From: Shinella sp.
GTDB taxonomy: Bacteria > Pseudomonadota > Alphaproteobacteria > Rhizobiales > Rhizobiaceae
DNA: 64,000 nucleotides
NCBI GenBank assembly: GCA_003248775.1
Contig: QFQX01000012.1
Coordinates: forward strand, 59,991 to 123,990
Direction of reading: 5' to 3'
In this document: in pieces, positions 1 through 10,476 of the stretch
How positions within the stretch are numbered: the first letter of the stretch is position 1
Layout of the letters: every line of letters starts with the position of its first letter
The notes under the pieces: model-generated
The model's input: the letters and a program-made list of their open reading frames with translations, nothing else
What the model was told of the DNA's origin: nothing
The model's database searches: none
Program-made: the position numbers and the translations under genes

Positions 1-89
1 TCGGCGATGCCGTTGCCGGCGGCAATTTCTCCCGTTCCGAACCGCTGCGCGGCAAGATCGCCAGCCTTTCCCCCTTCGAGAGGACCTGA
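1..89 (+). CDS. cysG: C-terminal end of siroheme synthase (partial, cut by window start)
   Basis: An open frame entering from the left edge ends in TGA at 87-89, one base before the next gene's ATG. Its last residues contain GDAVAGGNFSR, which looks like the C-terminus of the uroporphyrinogen-III methyltransferase domain of CysG. The gene lies directly upstream of DUF2849 and a siroheme-dependent reductase, the usual rhizobial order, and siroheme is the cofactor that reductase needs. Only 28 residues are visible, so the identity rests mainly on context. Confidence 0.55.
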   Translation, partial: GDAVAGGNFSRSEPLRGKIASLSPFERT

Positions 90-90
90 C

Positions 91-405
91 ATGGCCCAGA
101 AAGTCTTGACCGCCAACCGCCTTGGCGACGGCATCGCCGTCTGGCTCGATGCCAGTGGCCAGTGGACGGAAAAACTGCAGGATGCCTTCGTTGCCCGGCA
201 TGCTGAAGCGATTGCCGCGCTGGAAGAAGCAGGCCGCCAGGCCTTCGCCAGCAACATCGTGCTTGACGTCAATGTCATCGATGTCGAGGAGAAGGACGGC
301 GTGCTCTGGCCGCTGCGCCTGCGCGAACGCATTCGCGCCGAAGGTCCCACCATCCCCTATGCGGACGGCCATGGCCATGCCGATCCCGATTTCATTGCCG
401 CCTGA
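91..405 (+). CDS. DUF2849 domain-containing protein
   Basis: This gene encodes a 104-residue soluble protein starting MAQKVLTANRL, with no signal peptide or membrane segment. Its size and position, between siroheme synthase and the nitrite/sulfite reductase, fit the DUF2849 family, which travels with cysI in alphaproteobacteria. The ATG at 91 is preceded by GAGAGGACC and follows the upstream stop by one base, so it is probably translationally coupled. A longer in-frame start at 7 would overlap the upstream gene and is rejected. The molecular function is unknown; a role in sulfite reduction is inferred from synteny only. Confidence 0.8.
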   Translation: MAQKVLTANRLGDGIAVWLDASGQWTEKLQDAFVARHAEAIAALEEAGRQAFASNIVLDVNVIDVEEKDGVLWPLRLRERIRAEGPTIPYADGHGHADPDFIAA

Positions 406-413
406 GGACAGAC

Positions 414-2084
<1,671 letters not shown>

Positions 2085-2094
2085 GGAATATGAA

Positions 2095-2607
2095 ATGAGC
2101 AAGATCTGGAAGGAAACCGGCTTCGTCGAGAATGACCGCTGGGTGATCGAAACCGAGGAACGCAAGGCCGGCGACGGTGAGCGCACCATCCTCGGTCTGG
2201 AGGCGTTCATTGCCGCCGCCGACGAGACCAATGAAGGCGGTTTCGGCGTGTTGGTGGCGCCTGCCGACGATGTGACCCGGCTGGAGCCCTATCTGGAGCG
2301 TATCGACCTGATTGCCGTCGCATTTCCGGCGTTCAATGACGGTCGGGGTTTCAGTCATGCGACGCTGCTGCGCCAGCGGTTGGGCTTTGCTGGCGAAGTC
2401 CGCGCCGTGGGCGATGTCCTGATCGACCAGATCCCCTTGATGCTGCGCACCGGTTTCGACGGCTTTTCGGTGACCAATGCCGTGGCGTTGAAGCGACTGG
2501 AAGAAGGACGCTTGCCGGGAATCGCTGAGCATTATCAGCCGACCGCCAGAGATTCCGCCATCGTCGGTGGGTTCAGCTGGCGTCGTCTGGGAACTGCTGG
2601 TGCATAA
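2095..2607 (+). CDS. DUF934 domain-containing protein, sulfite-reduction partner
   Basis: This 170-residue soluble protein begins MSKIWKETGFVENDRW, ten bases after the cysI stop. GAGGAATATGAA upstream supplies a ribosome-binding site. DUF934 proteins almost always sit next to sulfite reductase or cysH, and this gene shares the operon. The central part (about residues 60-130) is alpha/beta-like with an RLEPYLERIDLIAVAFPAF stretch, but no catalytic motif can be recognised. A role in electron supply or assembly for the reductase is inferred from synteny only. Confidence 0.85.
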   Translation: MSKIWKETGFVENDRWVIETEERKAGDGERTILGLEAFIAAADETNEGGFGVLVAPADDVTRLEPYLERIDLIAVAFPAFNDGRGFSHATLLRQRLGFAGEVRAVGDVLIDQIPLMLRTGFDGFSVTNAVALKRLEEGRLPGIAEHYQPTARDSAIVGGFSWRRLGTAGA

Positions 2608-2782
2608 ATATAGAAAGTGAGATATGTGATCGGCGACCTTTGATGGAAGTCAAGGACGCCACCATATCCATGGTGCATGGCATCGGAACCTGAACTTTAT
2701 CCCGATGCAATTGTGGAATGCGGCAGTCTGGTTTATAGGCTGTTCGCGACTGGATCGAAAGACGGATAGGATCGACAAGCCT

Positions 2783-3595
2783 ATGAATGCTCCTGCCAAG
2801 ACCGACAATGCGGAATTGATCGTGCCGGAAGGCGTGTTTGCCGAGACCGTGCTCAGCGTCACGCACTATACCGATCGCTTGTTCCGTTTCCGCATGACCC
2901 GTCCGGCCGGTTTCCGCTTCCGCTCCGGCGAGTTCGCGATGATCGGGCTAATGGTGGGCGAAAAACCTGTTTACCGCGCCTATTCGATCGCGAGCCCGGC
3001 CTGGGACGAGGAACTGGAGTTCTTCTCGATCAAGGTTCCGGACGGCCCGCTGACCCAGCATCTCCAGCGCATCCAGCCGGGTGATCGCGTGCTGATGCGC
3101 AAGAAGCCGACCGGCACGCTGGTGCTTGATGCGCTGACCCCGGGCAAGCGCCTTTACATGTTTTCGACCGGTACCGGCATCGCACCCTTCGCAAGCCTGA
3201 TTCGCGATCCGGAAACCTATGAAAAGTTCGAGGAAGTGATCCTCACGCATACCTGCCGCGAGGTTGCCGAGCTGAAATACGGCTTCGATCTCGTCGAGGA
3301 GATCCGCAATCACGAATTCCTCAATGAAATCGTCGGCGACAAGCTCAAGCACTACGCGACTGTCACCCGCGAAGATTTTCCGTTCAAGGGCCGCATCACC
3401 GACCTGATGGAGAGCGGCAAGCTTTATTCCGACCTTGGCGTTCCGCCGCTGGATCCGGCCATCGACCGTGGCATGATCTGCGGTTCCTCGGCAATGCTGA
3501 AGGATACCAAGGCCCTGTTGGAAAAGGCAGGTATGAACGAAGGCGCCAACAACAAGCCTGCCGAATTCGTTATTGAGCGCGCATTCGTCGGCTGA
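2783..3595 (+). CDS. fpr: Ferredoxin--NADP+ reductase
   Basis: This FAD flavoprotein passes electrons between NADPH and ferredoxin or flavodoxin. The 270-residue product has the FAD-binding RAYS motif at about residues 65-68, the nicotinamide-phosphate loop GTGIAPF at about 130-136, and the C-terminal FVIERAFVG typical of bacterial subclass-I FPRs. I chose the ATG at 2783 because the protein then begins just before the family's conserved N-terminal beta-barrel; an in-frame start at 2705 adds 26 unlikely residues. It lies downstream of a ferredoxin-dependent reductase and could supply its electrons, but a 175-base gap suggests its own promoter. Confidence 0.92.
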   Translation: MNAPAKTDNAELIVPEGVFAETVLSVTHYTDRLFRFRMTRPAGFRFRSGEFAMIGLMVGEKPVYRAYSIASPAWDEELEFFSIKVPDGPLTQHLQRIQPGDRVLMRKKPTGTLVLDALTPGKRLYMFSTGTGIAPFASLIRDPETYEKFEEVILTHTCREVAELKYGFDLVEEIRNHEFLNEIVGDKLKHYATVTREDFPFKGRITDLMESGKLYSDLGVPPLDPAIDRGMICGSSAMLKDTKALLEKAGMNEGANNKPAEFVIERAFVG

Positions 3596-3615
3596 TAACC
3601 CTATATCTTCACGAT

Positions 3616-3644
3616 GAAACGCCCGGTCTTTTGCAGGGCGTTTC
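3616..3644. terminator. Bidirectional hairpin terminator between fpr and the GntR gene
   Basis: GAAACGCCC at 3616-3624 pairs with GGGCGTTTC at 3636-3644 around an 11-base loop. It sits between the convergent ends of fpr and the GntR-family gene and could stop both transcripts. Confidence 0.7.
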
Positions 3645-3654
3645 TGTTTACGCG

Positions 3655-4278
3655 TCAGTTTCCGGCGAGGTAGTCGATAAGCGCCTGCATCGCAGTTTCC
3701 GCTTCGTTGCCATTTCCTTGCTGGATGGCGCGGATGACCGCCACATGCAGCGACACGGAACGGTCCATTCTGCTGTTCGTGGCTTTCGCGAACCAGAGAC
3801 GGCGCGAGTGGGAAAGCAGAGGCTCTAGCGCCGAGATCAGGAAGCTGTTGGGGCAGGCGTTCTCGATGATTTCATCGAACTGCTTGTCAGCGGTAAAAAA
3901 GGCGTCGAAATCGCCCGCAGCAGCAGCCCCGGTCATTGCCTTGGCGCACTCTACAAGCGCAATGCGGTTATCGGCGTCGGCACTCTCTGCCACCAGTTTT
4001 GCGGCGTAGGGTTCCAGGCGACGCCTGACCGCCATGATCGCCTGGTGATCCTCGTTATGGATTTCCGATATCTGGAGGCCAACTCGTGGCTTCACGACGA
4101 TCAGCCCCTGCCATTCCAGCTTCTGGATGGCCTCGCGCACCGGTGTGCGGCCGAAGCCTGACAATTCGATCAGCTGCCGTTCATTCACCAGCGCGCCGGG
4201 CGCGAGCCTAAGTGTTACGATTTGCTGCTCGAGCATGAGATAGGCGAGGCGACTATGGGAGCCGGAAGGTTTTGTCAT
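3655..4278 (-). CDS. GntR-family transcriptional regulator, FCD (FadR) subfamily
   Basis: This DNA-binding repressor or activator has an N-terminal winged helix (about residues 10-75, with the helix-turn-helix around RQLIELSGFGRTPVREAIQKL) and an all-helical FCD ligand-binding domain (about residues 85-205). FCD regulators usually sense carboxylic acids or sugars and often bind a metal. I prefer the ATG at 4278: GGAGG lies five bases upstream, and a longer version from 4311 would put a palindromic operator inside the coding region. The two TGATATATCA palindromes just upstream point to autoregulation. The effector is unknown, and the next gene is a broken exporter. Confidence 0.85.
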   Translation of the reverse strand: MTKPSGSHSRLAYLMLEQQIVTLRLAPGALVNERQLIELSGFGRTPVREAIQKLEWQGLIVVKPRVGLQISEIHNEDHQAIMAVRRRLEPYAAKLVAESADADNRIALVECAKAMTGAAAAGDFDAFFTADKQFDEIIENACPNSFLISALEPLLSHSRRLWFAKATNSRMDRSVSLHVAVIRAIQQGNGNEAETAMQALIDYLAGN

Positions 4279-4290
4279 GGCATCCTCCGC

Positions 4291-4300
4291 TGATATATCA
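4291..4300. promoter_or_regulatory. GntR operator, proximal copy
   Basis: A perfect 10-bp palindrome, TGATATATCA, lies 13 bases upstream of the GntR start codon. It is the first of two identical copies. Short A/T-centred palindromes are typical targets of FCD-subfamily GntR regulators. Confidence 0.6.
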
Positions 4301-4337
4301 AATTCTGCCACGTCGCATTCTAGACAGCAAGTCGTAT

Positions 4338-4347
4338 TGATATATCA
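4338..4347. promoter_or_regulatory. GntR operator, distal copy
   Basis: This is the second perfect TGATATATCA palindrome, 47 bases (about 4.5 helical turns) from the first. The pair probably brackets the promoter of the GntR gene and could also control a divergent target. Confidence 0.6.
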
Positions 4348-4515
4348 GTATAGATCGGCAGTGTCTTCAACAGTTTCTATCCTATTGGAGGCATGCTTCG
4401 GTACTGCGGAAATCAGGGGGTAAGGGCATCTTATGCCGCACCTGTGAACGTGGGGCGCCGATTCGCCGAGACCAAGGCAGGCGGGTTCCGTTCGCTTGGC
4501 TGACCGAGATGCTGA

Positions 4516-5463
4516 TTACCGTGTTTCCGACAACGTATCGTCTTCCGGCTTGATTGCGAGCGCGGCCTGGCTGTTGCCCGCGACGGGTGGCGGCAGGGGA
4601 ACGCCACGCGTCCGCTCCCGCGAGATTGTCAGGAGACCGGACCCAACGATCAACGCAATGCCGATCAGCATAGGTACGTCGATGTGGTCGCCGAAGATCA
4701 GGTAACCGAAGAGGATCGCCCAGAGCATCTGGCTGTACTGCGTAGGGCCGACGACCGCGGCAGGCGCATAGAAGGCGGCATACATCAGCAGCACGTTACC
4801 GAGTGCGGCAAGCAGGCCCTAACCTGCCAGCAGCAGCCATTCCTCGCCGCTTGGCCAGGTGAAATAGGGAATCATCGCGACACCGCAGACTAGCAGCGTT
4901 CCAAGAAGACCCGCTCCGTAGAGCGATATGTTCTTTTCGGACGGACCGATCGCACGGAAGATGACGATCGACAGAGCACCGCCCAGTCCGGCAAACACGG
5001 CGCCTAGATGTCCGATCGACAATTCCCGGAAACCAGGGCGAAGGACGACCAGAACGCCGATAAAGCCGATAATGACGGCGCTCCAGCGTTTAATTCCGAC
5101 GGCTTCCTTCAGGAAGATCACCGACATGATGGTGACGAAGGACGGCAGCAGGAAGATCAGACAGAAGGCTTCGGCCATGGAAAGATGCGTGAAGGCCGTC
5201 ACGCTGCCGATGGTGCCAAGTCCTGCGGAGACAAAGCGTAGTATCCACAGCGGCCTGTTGGTCGTCCTGACGATATCTAGCCATTTGTCATTGCGCTTCA
5301 GAAGGAAGGGTAGGGCAAACGCACCGAAACACGCGCCGAAGAAGCCCGATTCGAGCGGCGAAAGACGTCCTTCGATCAACTTGACGCTGGCGTCGCTGAT
5401 GGAGAATGCGGCAAAGGAGGCGAAGGCAATAAGAATGCCTCGAAGGATGAGATCGGAGCGCAC
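4516..5463 (-). pseudogene. EamA/DMT-family transporter interrupted by an in-frame amber codon
   Basis: The reading frame from 5463 to 4516 (315 codons plus stop) encodes a ten-helix drug/metabolite transporter of the EamA (RhaT/YdcZ-like) family. A TAG at 4819-4821 stops translation after 214 residues, inside the second EamA repeat. The frame continues without shift for another 92 or more residues of clear transporter sequence (GLLAALGNVLLMYAAF, then an EamA-like final helix). CAG to TAG is the simplest cause. Unless an amber suppressor exists, only about seven helices are made and the exporter should be inactive. Substrate is unknown. Confidence 0.8.
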
Positions 5464-5520
5464 GGCGATTGAAGTCCCGGGGGAGGATGAAACCGTGCTT
5501 AGGATCGTTCCCGCCGCGCG

Positions 5521-6192
5521 TCAATTGAGTTTTGCAAGCGCTTCGGATTTCATTCTGGCGATATCCCGCAGTGCATTGACAAGTACGTCAGGTGTCTGTG
5601 CGCCGCTGACTGCATATTGCTGGTCGAAGATGAAGAACGGCACGCCGTTGACGCCCATCTTCTGCGCCGCATCGATCTCGCCGAGCACCTCAGCCTTGTC
5701 GGAATCGCTTTCCAGCAGTTGCGTGATGACGCCGCGGTCGAGACCGGCCGATTCGGCGATATCCGTCAGTACGGCTTTGTCGCCAACATTGCGGCCTTCT
5801 TCGAAATTGGCCTTGAACAGCGCGGAAACGACACGCTCCTGCACTTCGCGCCCCTCGACGCCCGCCCAATGGATCAGGCGGTGAGCGTCAAGGGTGTTCG
5901 GTCCAATCTTGATCGCTTCGAAATTGAAGGCGATGCCGACTTCGCGACCAAGCGCGCTCAACTGTTCATGACCTCGATCCATGTTGGCCTTGCCGCCGAG
6001 CTTTTTTGCAAGCTCGACCTGCTGGTCCACACCTTCCGGCGGATAGTCGGGATTGAGCTGATAGGGACGCCAGTTGATATCTACGCCGATTTCGTCCTGC
6101 ACCTCGGCGATTGCGAGGTCGAGCCTTGCCTTGCCAAGGTAGCACCAAGGGCAGACGACATCGGAAACGAGGTCGATGGTGATGCGCAGCAT
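5521..6192 (-). CDS. DsbA-family (FrnE-like) oxidoreductase
   Basis: This 223-residue thioredoxin-fold protein has an N-terminal CPWC active site (C14 and C17) in DVVCPWCYLGKARLD and an inserted helical domain. It lacks a signal peptide, so it is cytoplasmic like FrnE and 2-hydroxychromene-2-carboxylate isomerase relatives. It probably catalyses dithiol-disulfide exchange, perhaps in oxidative stress; its partner is unknown. A conserved GVNGVPFFIFD segment provides the cis-proline loop. I chose the ATG at 6192 because AAAGGAACC precedes it and the protein then starts right at beta-strand 1. Confidence 0.88.
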   Translation of the reverse strand: MLRITIDLVSDVVCPWCYLGKARLDLAIAEVQDEIGVDINWRPYQLNPDYPPEGVDQQVELAKKLGGKANMDRGHEQLSALGREVGIAFNFEAIKIGPNTLDAHRLIHWAGVEGREVQERVVSALFKANFEEGRNVGDKAVLTDIAESAGLDRGVITQLLESDSDKAEVLGEIDAAQKMGVNGVPFFIFDQQYAVSGAQTPDVLVNALRDIARMKSEALAKLN

Positions 6193-6314
6193 GCTGGTTC
6201 CTTTCCGGTGGCGGGCTCGCGATTGGCACTCGTCGCCGCGAAGTAGGGCCAATTTGCGCCCATTTCAACCGGTTACCAATAAGTAACTATCTGACGTTTC
6301 GGCCTTTCTGATCC

Positions 6315-8117
6315 TTACTGCGCTTGTGCATCCCACCAGACCGGTAACTGATAACCGTAGAGCGGAGTCTTTTCCGGTCGTCCCACGTGTTTCCAGCGCG
6401 CCATCCATTGCTCGCCGATATGGTAGAGCGGCACCACATAGTGGCCGGCGACGAGAAGGCGGTCATAGGCCCTGACAGCTGCGCGGAAGTCCTCTGCACT
6501 GCGGGCATTGACGAGAGCGTCGATCATGCGGTCGATATCCGGATCGGCGACACCCGCATAGTTGAAACTGCCCTGCGCGTCGCGAGATGACGAGCCCCAC
6601 CGGTTGATCTGCTCGGCGCCCGGTGAAAGCGACGATGTGTAGGCCTTGACGATCATGTCGTAGTCAAAGCTGTTGGAGCGTGACTGATACTGGGCGTCGT
6701 CCACGGTGCGGATCGACATGGCGATACCGATGAGGGAGAGGGCGCGCTGATAGGCGATCGCCATTTTCTCCTGGCCCTCGTTCTGGGTCATCACCTCGAA
6801 GGCGAGCTGTCGGCCGGACGCGTCGATCATTTTGCCGCCCTTGATGGCATAGCCCGCCTTTTTGAGCAGCTCGACAGCTTGGCGCAGAACCTTGCGATCC
6901 GCTCCCGAACCATCGGTCACAGGCATTGCATAGGTGCCGGCGAGAATTGCCGGATCGATACGGTCCTTCGCCGAACCGAGAAGCGTGATCTCCCGTTCGT
7001 CGGCGGCATTGCCGAATGCGCCGAGGGCGGAGTTCTGCCAGAAGCTCTGGCTGCGTTTGAAAGCGCCACTGTAGAGGTTCTTGTTGACCCATTCGAAGTC
7101 GAAGGCGAGCGACAGCGCCTCGCGTACGTCCTCGTTGGCAAAAAGCGGACGCCGCGTATTGAAGACGAAGCCGAGCATGCCGGAGGGAAGACCGGGCTGG
7201 AACGTCTCCTTCACGACATCGCCATTCTGTGCCGCCGGAAAATCATAGGCGCGCGCCCAATGGCCGGAATCGCCTTCGGGATAGACGTCGATGTCACCCT
7301 TCTTGAAGGCTTCGAATAGCGTCGAATCCTGCAGGAAGTAAGTGATCGAGATTTCATCGTAATTATCGAAGCCGGCCTTGGACGGCAGATCCTTGCCCCA
7401 ATAGTTCGGATCCCGTTCCCAGGTGATCTTTTCACCGGGCTTGATCGCCTTGATCTTGTAAGGGCCAGACGCCACCGGAACGTTCAGCGAACTCTGCTCG
7501 AAGGTGGCCACATCCGTTGCATGCTTCGGCAGGATCGGCGACATGGCGATCATCAGCGGCGTTTCGCGATTGGCCTTGTCGTTGAAGGTGAAGCGGACGC
7601 TGCTTTCGCCGACCTTTTCCAGCTTGTCGACCACGGCCATGCGCCGGTTATAGGGCGGCCGGCCCTTTTCCTGCAGCAGGTTGAAGGAGAAGATTACGTC
7701 CTCGGGCGTTACCGGCTTGCCGTCCTGCCAACGAGCCTTGGGATTGAGATTGAACTGGATGTAGGTGCGGTCGGCATCCATCTCCACCGTCTCTGCGAGA
7801 AGCCCGTAAAGGGAGAAGGGCTCGTCGCTTGAGCGTGTCATCAGCGATTCGTAGAACAGGTTTCCGTATTCCGGATCCCATATGCCGCGTGCCGTGGTGC
7901 GCATGCCCTTGAGCACGAAGGGATTGAGGCTGTCGAACGTTCCGACGACGCCGTAATTGATCTTGCCGCCCTTTTTTGCCCGTGCATTGGCATAGGGGAA
8001 ACTCTGATAGCCAGCGCTCAGTGCCGGTTCGCCGTGCATTGCTATGCCACGGACCGGCTCGGCTTGGGCCAAACCGCAAAAGGGAAGAAAAATCAGACCG
8101 AGTAGCAATCGACGCAC
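6315..8117 (-). CDS. ABC transporter substrate-binding protein, family 5 (YejA-like)
   Basis: This is a periplasmic peptide or opine-type binding protein of the SBP_bac_5 family. From the GTG at 8117 (AGAGGAAAC upstream) the product has 600 residues with a signal peptide (RRLLLGLIFLPFCGLAQA). The mature start contains AMHGEPAL and GGKINYGVVGTFDSLNPF, as in YejA-type microcin C/peptide-binding proteins. No permease or ATPase gene lies nearby, so it must feed a transporter encoded elsewhere or act alone. The exact ligand is not predictable. Confidence 0.87.
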   Translation of the reverse strand: MRRLLLGLIFLPFCGLAQAEPVRGIAMHGEPALSAGYQSFPYANARAKKGGKINYGVVGTFDSLNPFVLKGMRTTARGIWDPEYGNLFYESLMTRSSDEPFSLYGLLAETVEMDADRTYIQFNLNPKARWQDGKPVTPEDVIFSFNLLQEKGRPPYNRRMAVVDKLEKVGESSVRFTFNDKANRETPLMIAMSPILPKHATDVATFEQSSLNVPVASGPYKIKAIKPGEKITWERDPNYWGKDLPSKAGFDNYDEISITYFLQDSTLFEAFKKGDIDVYPEGDSGHWARAYDFPAAQNGDVVKETFQPGLPSGMLGFVFNTRRPLFANEDVREALSLAFDFEWVNKNLYSGAFKRSQSFWQNSALGAFGNAADEREITLLGSAKDRIDPAILAGTYAMPVTDGSGADRKVLRQAVELLKKAGYAIKGGKMIDASGRQLAFEVMTQNEGQEKMAIAYQRALSLIGIAMSIRTVDDAQYQSRSNSFDYDMIVKAYTSSLSPGAEQINRWGSSSRDAQGSFNYAGVADPDIDRMIDALVNARSAEDFRAAVRAYDRLLVAGHYVVPLYHIGEQWMARWKHVGRPEKTPLYGYQLPVWWDAQAQ

Positions 8118-8385
8118 GTCGTTTCCTCTTTGCCGTAACCGAAGAATCTGCGGAAAACTATCATGAACACCATAAAACCAACACACCGCGTCCGGAAAAT
8201 GGCGTCAGGTCGTGGGGTCTGGCCAAAGAAGGACTGGATATTCCGCACCGCGCGATGTAACAGGTGGTCCCGACAACCAAGGTCATGTATTTGCCTCATT
8301 TGAACGACAGTTGACGGGCAACAGACCAGGGAGCGCCGCGGAGGGTCGCGGTCTCGATACCGGTTTTCAGGAGACGGATTAGGTT

Positions 8386-9021
8386 ATGATGTTCAAAGCA
8401 AGCAAAGTTACGCGGACGGCCCTGTCTGCTCTGGTTCTGACGCTTGGCGCCGCTGCGGTTCCGGCCGTCTCGCAGGCTCAGGAAGCCGCAGCTCCGGGCG
8501 CACCGTCCAAGTGGTTCAAGACCTGCACCAAGCAGGAAGACGCTGACGTATGTGTGGTCCAGAACCAGCAGACCGCTCAGAACGGCCAGCTCATCACGGC
8601 TGTCGGCCTGATCTCGATCGAGGGCAAGGTCAACCGCAAGCTTCTGCAGGTTACTGTTCCCTCCGCACGTCTGATCCCCCCGGGCATCATGATGCAGATC
8701 GACGGCGCCAAGGGCACCAAGCTCGACTACACGGTCTGCCTGCCGGATCGCTGCACCGCTGAAATTCCGCTGACCGACGCTCTGATCGCAAGCCTGAAGA
8801 AGGGCAACGAAGTCGTCTTCACCTCGATCAACTTCCGCCGTGCCCCGAACCCGATCAAGATCGCGCTCGAAGGCTTTACCGGCGCTTATGATGGCGAAGC
8901 GATGACCCAGTCGCAGGCTGAAGAACGCCAGCGCCTTCTGCAGGAAGCCATGCAGAAGAAGCAGGAAGAGCGTAACAAGGCGATCAACGACGCCCAGAAC
9001 GCTGCCAAGCAGGGCCAGTAA
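8386..9021 (+). CDS. Invasion-associated locus B (IalB) family protein
   Basis: This 211-residue exported protein has a signal peptide ending near AVSQAQ and an IalB domain (about residues 45-165). The domain has the paired cysteines expected of the family, in WFKTCTKQ, DVCVVQ and VCLPDRC. A charged, Q/K-rich C-terminal helix follows the domain. IalB is linked to erythrocyte invasion in Bartonella, but rhizobial homologues are general periplasmic or outer-membrane-associated proteins of unknown role. The gene has its own terminator and diverges from the binding-protein gene, so it is monocistronic. Confidence 0.88.
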   Translation: MMFKASKVTRTALSALVLTLGAAAVPAVSQAQEAAAPGAPSKWFKTCTKQEDADVCVVQNQQTAQNGQLITAVGLISIEGKVNRKLLQVTVPSARLIPPGIMMQIDGAKGTKLDYTVCLPDRCTAEIPLTDALIASLKKGNEVVFTSINFRRAPNPIKIALEGFTGAYDGEAMTQSQAEERQRLLQEAMQKKQEERNKAINDAQNAAKQGQ

Positions 9022-9046
9022 GCTCGCTTCAATGACTGCAAATGAG

Positions 9047-9076
9047 AAAGGCCCGCTCACGCGGGCCTTTGTTTTT
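9047..9076 (+). terminator. Rho-independent terminator after the ialB-family gene
   Basis: The stem AAAGGCCCGC/GCGGGCCTTT (9047-9056 and 9061-9070) with a TCAC loop is followed by GTTTTTG, a classic intrinsic terminator. Confidence 0.9.
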
Positions 9077-9132
9077 GTAGGGCTTCTCACCACCCCGGGT
9101 ACTTGTAACCGGATCGCTTCATCGACATATCG

Positions 9133-9462
9133 TCAGTGGGCGAAGTTCTGCCTGGGGCGGTAATGTCCGGCCGGTTCCTGAACGAAGATCTGCTGCACAT
9201 GTGGATTGCGCAGCGGCTCGTCGCTGGTGTCGCGCTCCAGGTTCTGTTCCGAGACATAGGCGACATATTCGGTGTCGGCGTTTTCCGCGAGCAGGTGATA
9301 GAAGGGTTGATCCTTGCTCGGGCGCACTTCCGCGGGAATGGCATTCCACCATTCCTCGGTATTGGCAAACTCCGGATCCACATCGAACACGACGCCGCGG
9401 AACGGAAAGACCTTGTGGCGGACAACTTCCCCGATACCAAATTTAGCGTTTCGTTGTTTCAT
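9133..9462 (-). CDS. hspQ: Heat shock protein HspQ
   Basis: This 109-residue cytoplasmic protein of the YccV/HspQ family has the signature KFGIGEVVRHKVFPFRGVVF and PFYHLLAENADTEYVAYVSEQNL. In enterobacteria HspQ binds hemimethylated DNA and DnaA and enhances Lon proteolysis. GGAAG precedes the ATG. A promoter-like element of heat-shock type, CTTGAT-N17-CCAGAT, lies 24-52 bases upstream, consistent with RpoH control. The gene stands alone between two terminator or promoter regions. It matters for the rest of the window because its promoter matches those of the island chaperone genes. Confidence 0.9.
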   Translation of the reverse strand: MKQRNAKFGIGEVVRHKVFPFRGVVFDVDPEFANTEEWWNAIPAEVRPSKDQPFYHLLAENADTEYVAYVSEQNLERDTSDEPLRNPHVQQIFVQEPAGHYRPRQNFAH

Positions 9463-9485
9463 GGCTCCACTTCCTTTCCATTAAT

Positions 9486-9514
9486 ATCTGGGGAGAAATG
9501 GAGCGGATATCAAG
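9486..9514 (-). promoter_or_regulatory. Putative RpoH (sigma-32) promoter of hspQ
   Basis: On the minus strand the sequence reads CTTGAT, 17 bases, then CCAGATAT, 24 bases before the hspQ start codon. The -35 and -10 hexamers and the spacing match the elements upstream of groES and hsp20 in the island. Confidence 0.6.
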
Positions 9515-9537
9515 TCCCCGATACAGGCGGTCCGAAG

Positions 9538-10476
9538 TCAGGCGGATTTGGCGCTGCTGGCCCGTTGCGGCGCGGTTGCAAGGATCACGCCGCCCGTGAC
9601 GAGCACGATGCCGACCGCATGGTAGATTTCGAAGCTCTCCCCCAGAAAGACGACCGCCATCAGGATCGACATCGGCGGCATCAGATAGAGTGTAATGCCG
9701 GCGACCGCGGGGCCGAATACGCGCACGGTATGGGTGAAGCAGTAGAACGCGGCGAGCGAGGCGAAAGCGACGATGCCCGCAAGCTTCGTCCAGTCGCTCA
9801 CGCTGTCGGGAAGCAACCCGCCGTTCAGGGCCTCGTATAGGGCAGGTGGTGACAGCACCAGCGTGCCGGATAAGGCCAGAAGACCGAACAGGGGCAAAGG
9901 CGGAATGGCTCTTGTGGCCGGGTGGCGCAGCAGCAGCGAATAGATCGCGAAGGCGATTGCCGCCACCAGAATGCCGAGGTCCCCGAGATTGAAGCTGAAA
10001 TGCAGAAGAGCGTTTATGTCGCCTTTGAGCACGATCGCGGTTACGCCGGCAAAGGCGATCAGCATGCCCGCAAGTTCGCCCCGGCTCATCCTGCGGCCGT
10101 GAAGGAGCCATTGCAGCAGGATGATGAAGAGCGATGACGTAGTGTAGATCAGCGTCGCATTCGATGCCATCGTCAACGTGAGCGCCCAGTAGACGAAGCC
10201 GCCGCAGATTCCCATGCCCAGAAAACCGAGAAGCAGCCAGAGCCCCTTGTTCGCGCGCACGAAGGCGAGACAAAGGTTGCGCTCGGCATAGACGAACGGA
10301 AAGATGATCGCGGCCGAGCCTGCCCATCGCAGAAAGGCGGTTATGAAGGGCGCGATTTCACCGGTGATGCCGCGTCCGAAAATCAGATTTGTCGAGAAGA
10401 ATATCGGCGTCAGCAGGAATAGAACCCAGTCCAAAGATCTTGCTGCAGGCGCTTCTGGCATGGACATGAATGGCAC
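9538..10476 (-). CDS. EamA/DMT-family transporter (intact)
   Basis: This 312-residue inner-membrane protein has two tandem EamA repeats and about ten hydrophobic helices. The second repeat carries the AAFYCFTHTVRVFGPAVAGI segment and the typical PPMSILMAVVFLGE turn. EamA proteins export metabolites such as amino acids or nucleosides; this one's substrate is not predictable. Several ATGs cluster at the 5' end (10476, 10467, 10461), so the exact start is uncertain by a few residues. It is transcribed divergently from the coiled-coil gene to its right and looks monocistronic. Confidence 0.85.
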   Translation of the reverse strand: MPFMSMPEAPAARSLDWVLFLLTPIFFSTNLIFGRGITGEIAPFITAFLRWAGSAAIIFPFVYAERNLCLAFVRANKGLWLLLGFLGMGICGGFVYWALTLTMASNATLIYTTSSLFIILLQWLLHGRRMSRGELAGMLIAFAGVTAIVLKGDINALLHFSFNLGDLGILVAAIAFAIYSLLLRHPATRAIPPLPLFGLLALSGTLVLSPPALYEALNGGLLPDSVSDWTKLAGIVAFASLAAFYCFTHTVRVFGPAVAGITLYLMPPMSILMAVVFLGESFEIYHAVGIVLVTGGVILATAPQRASSAKSA

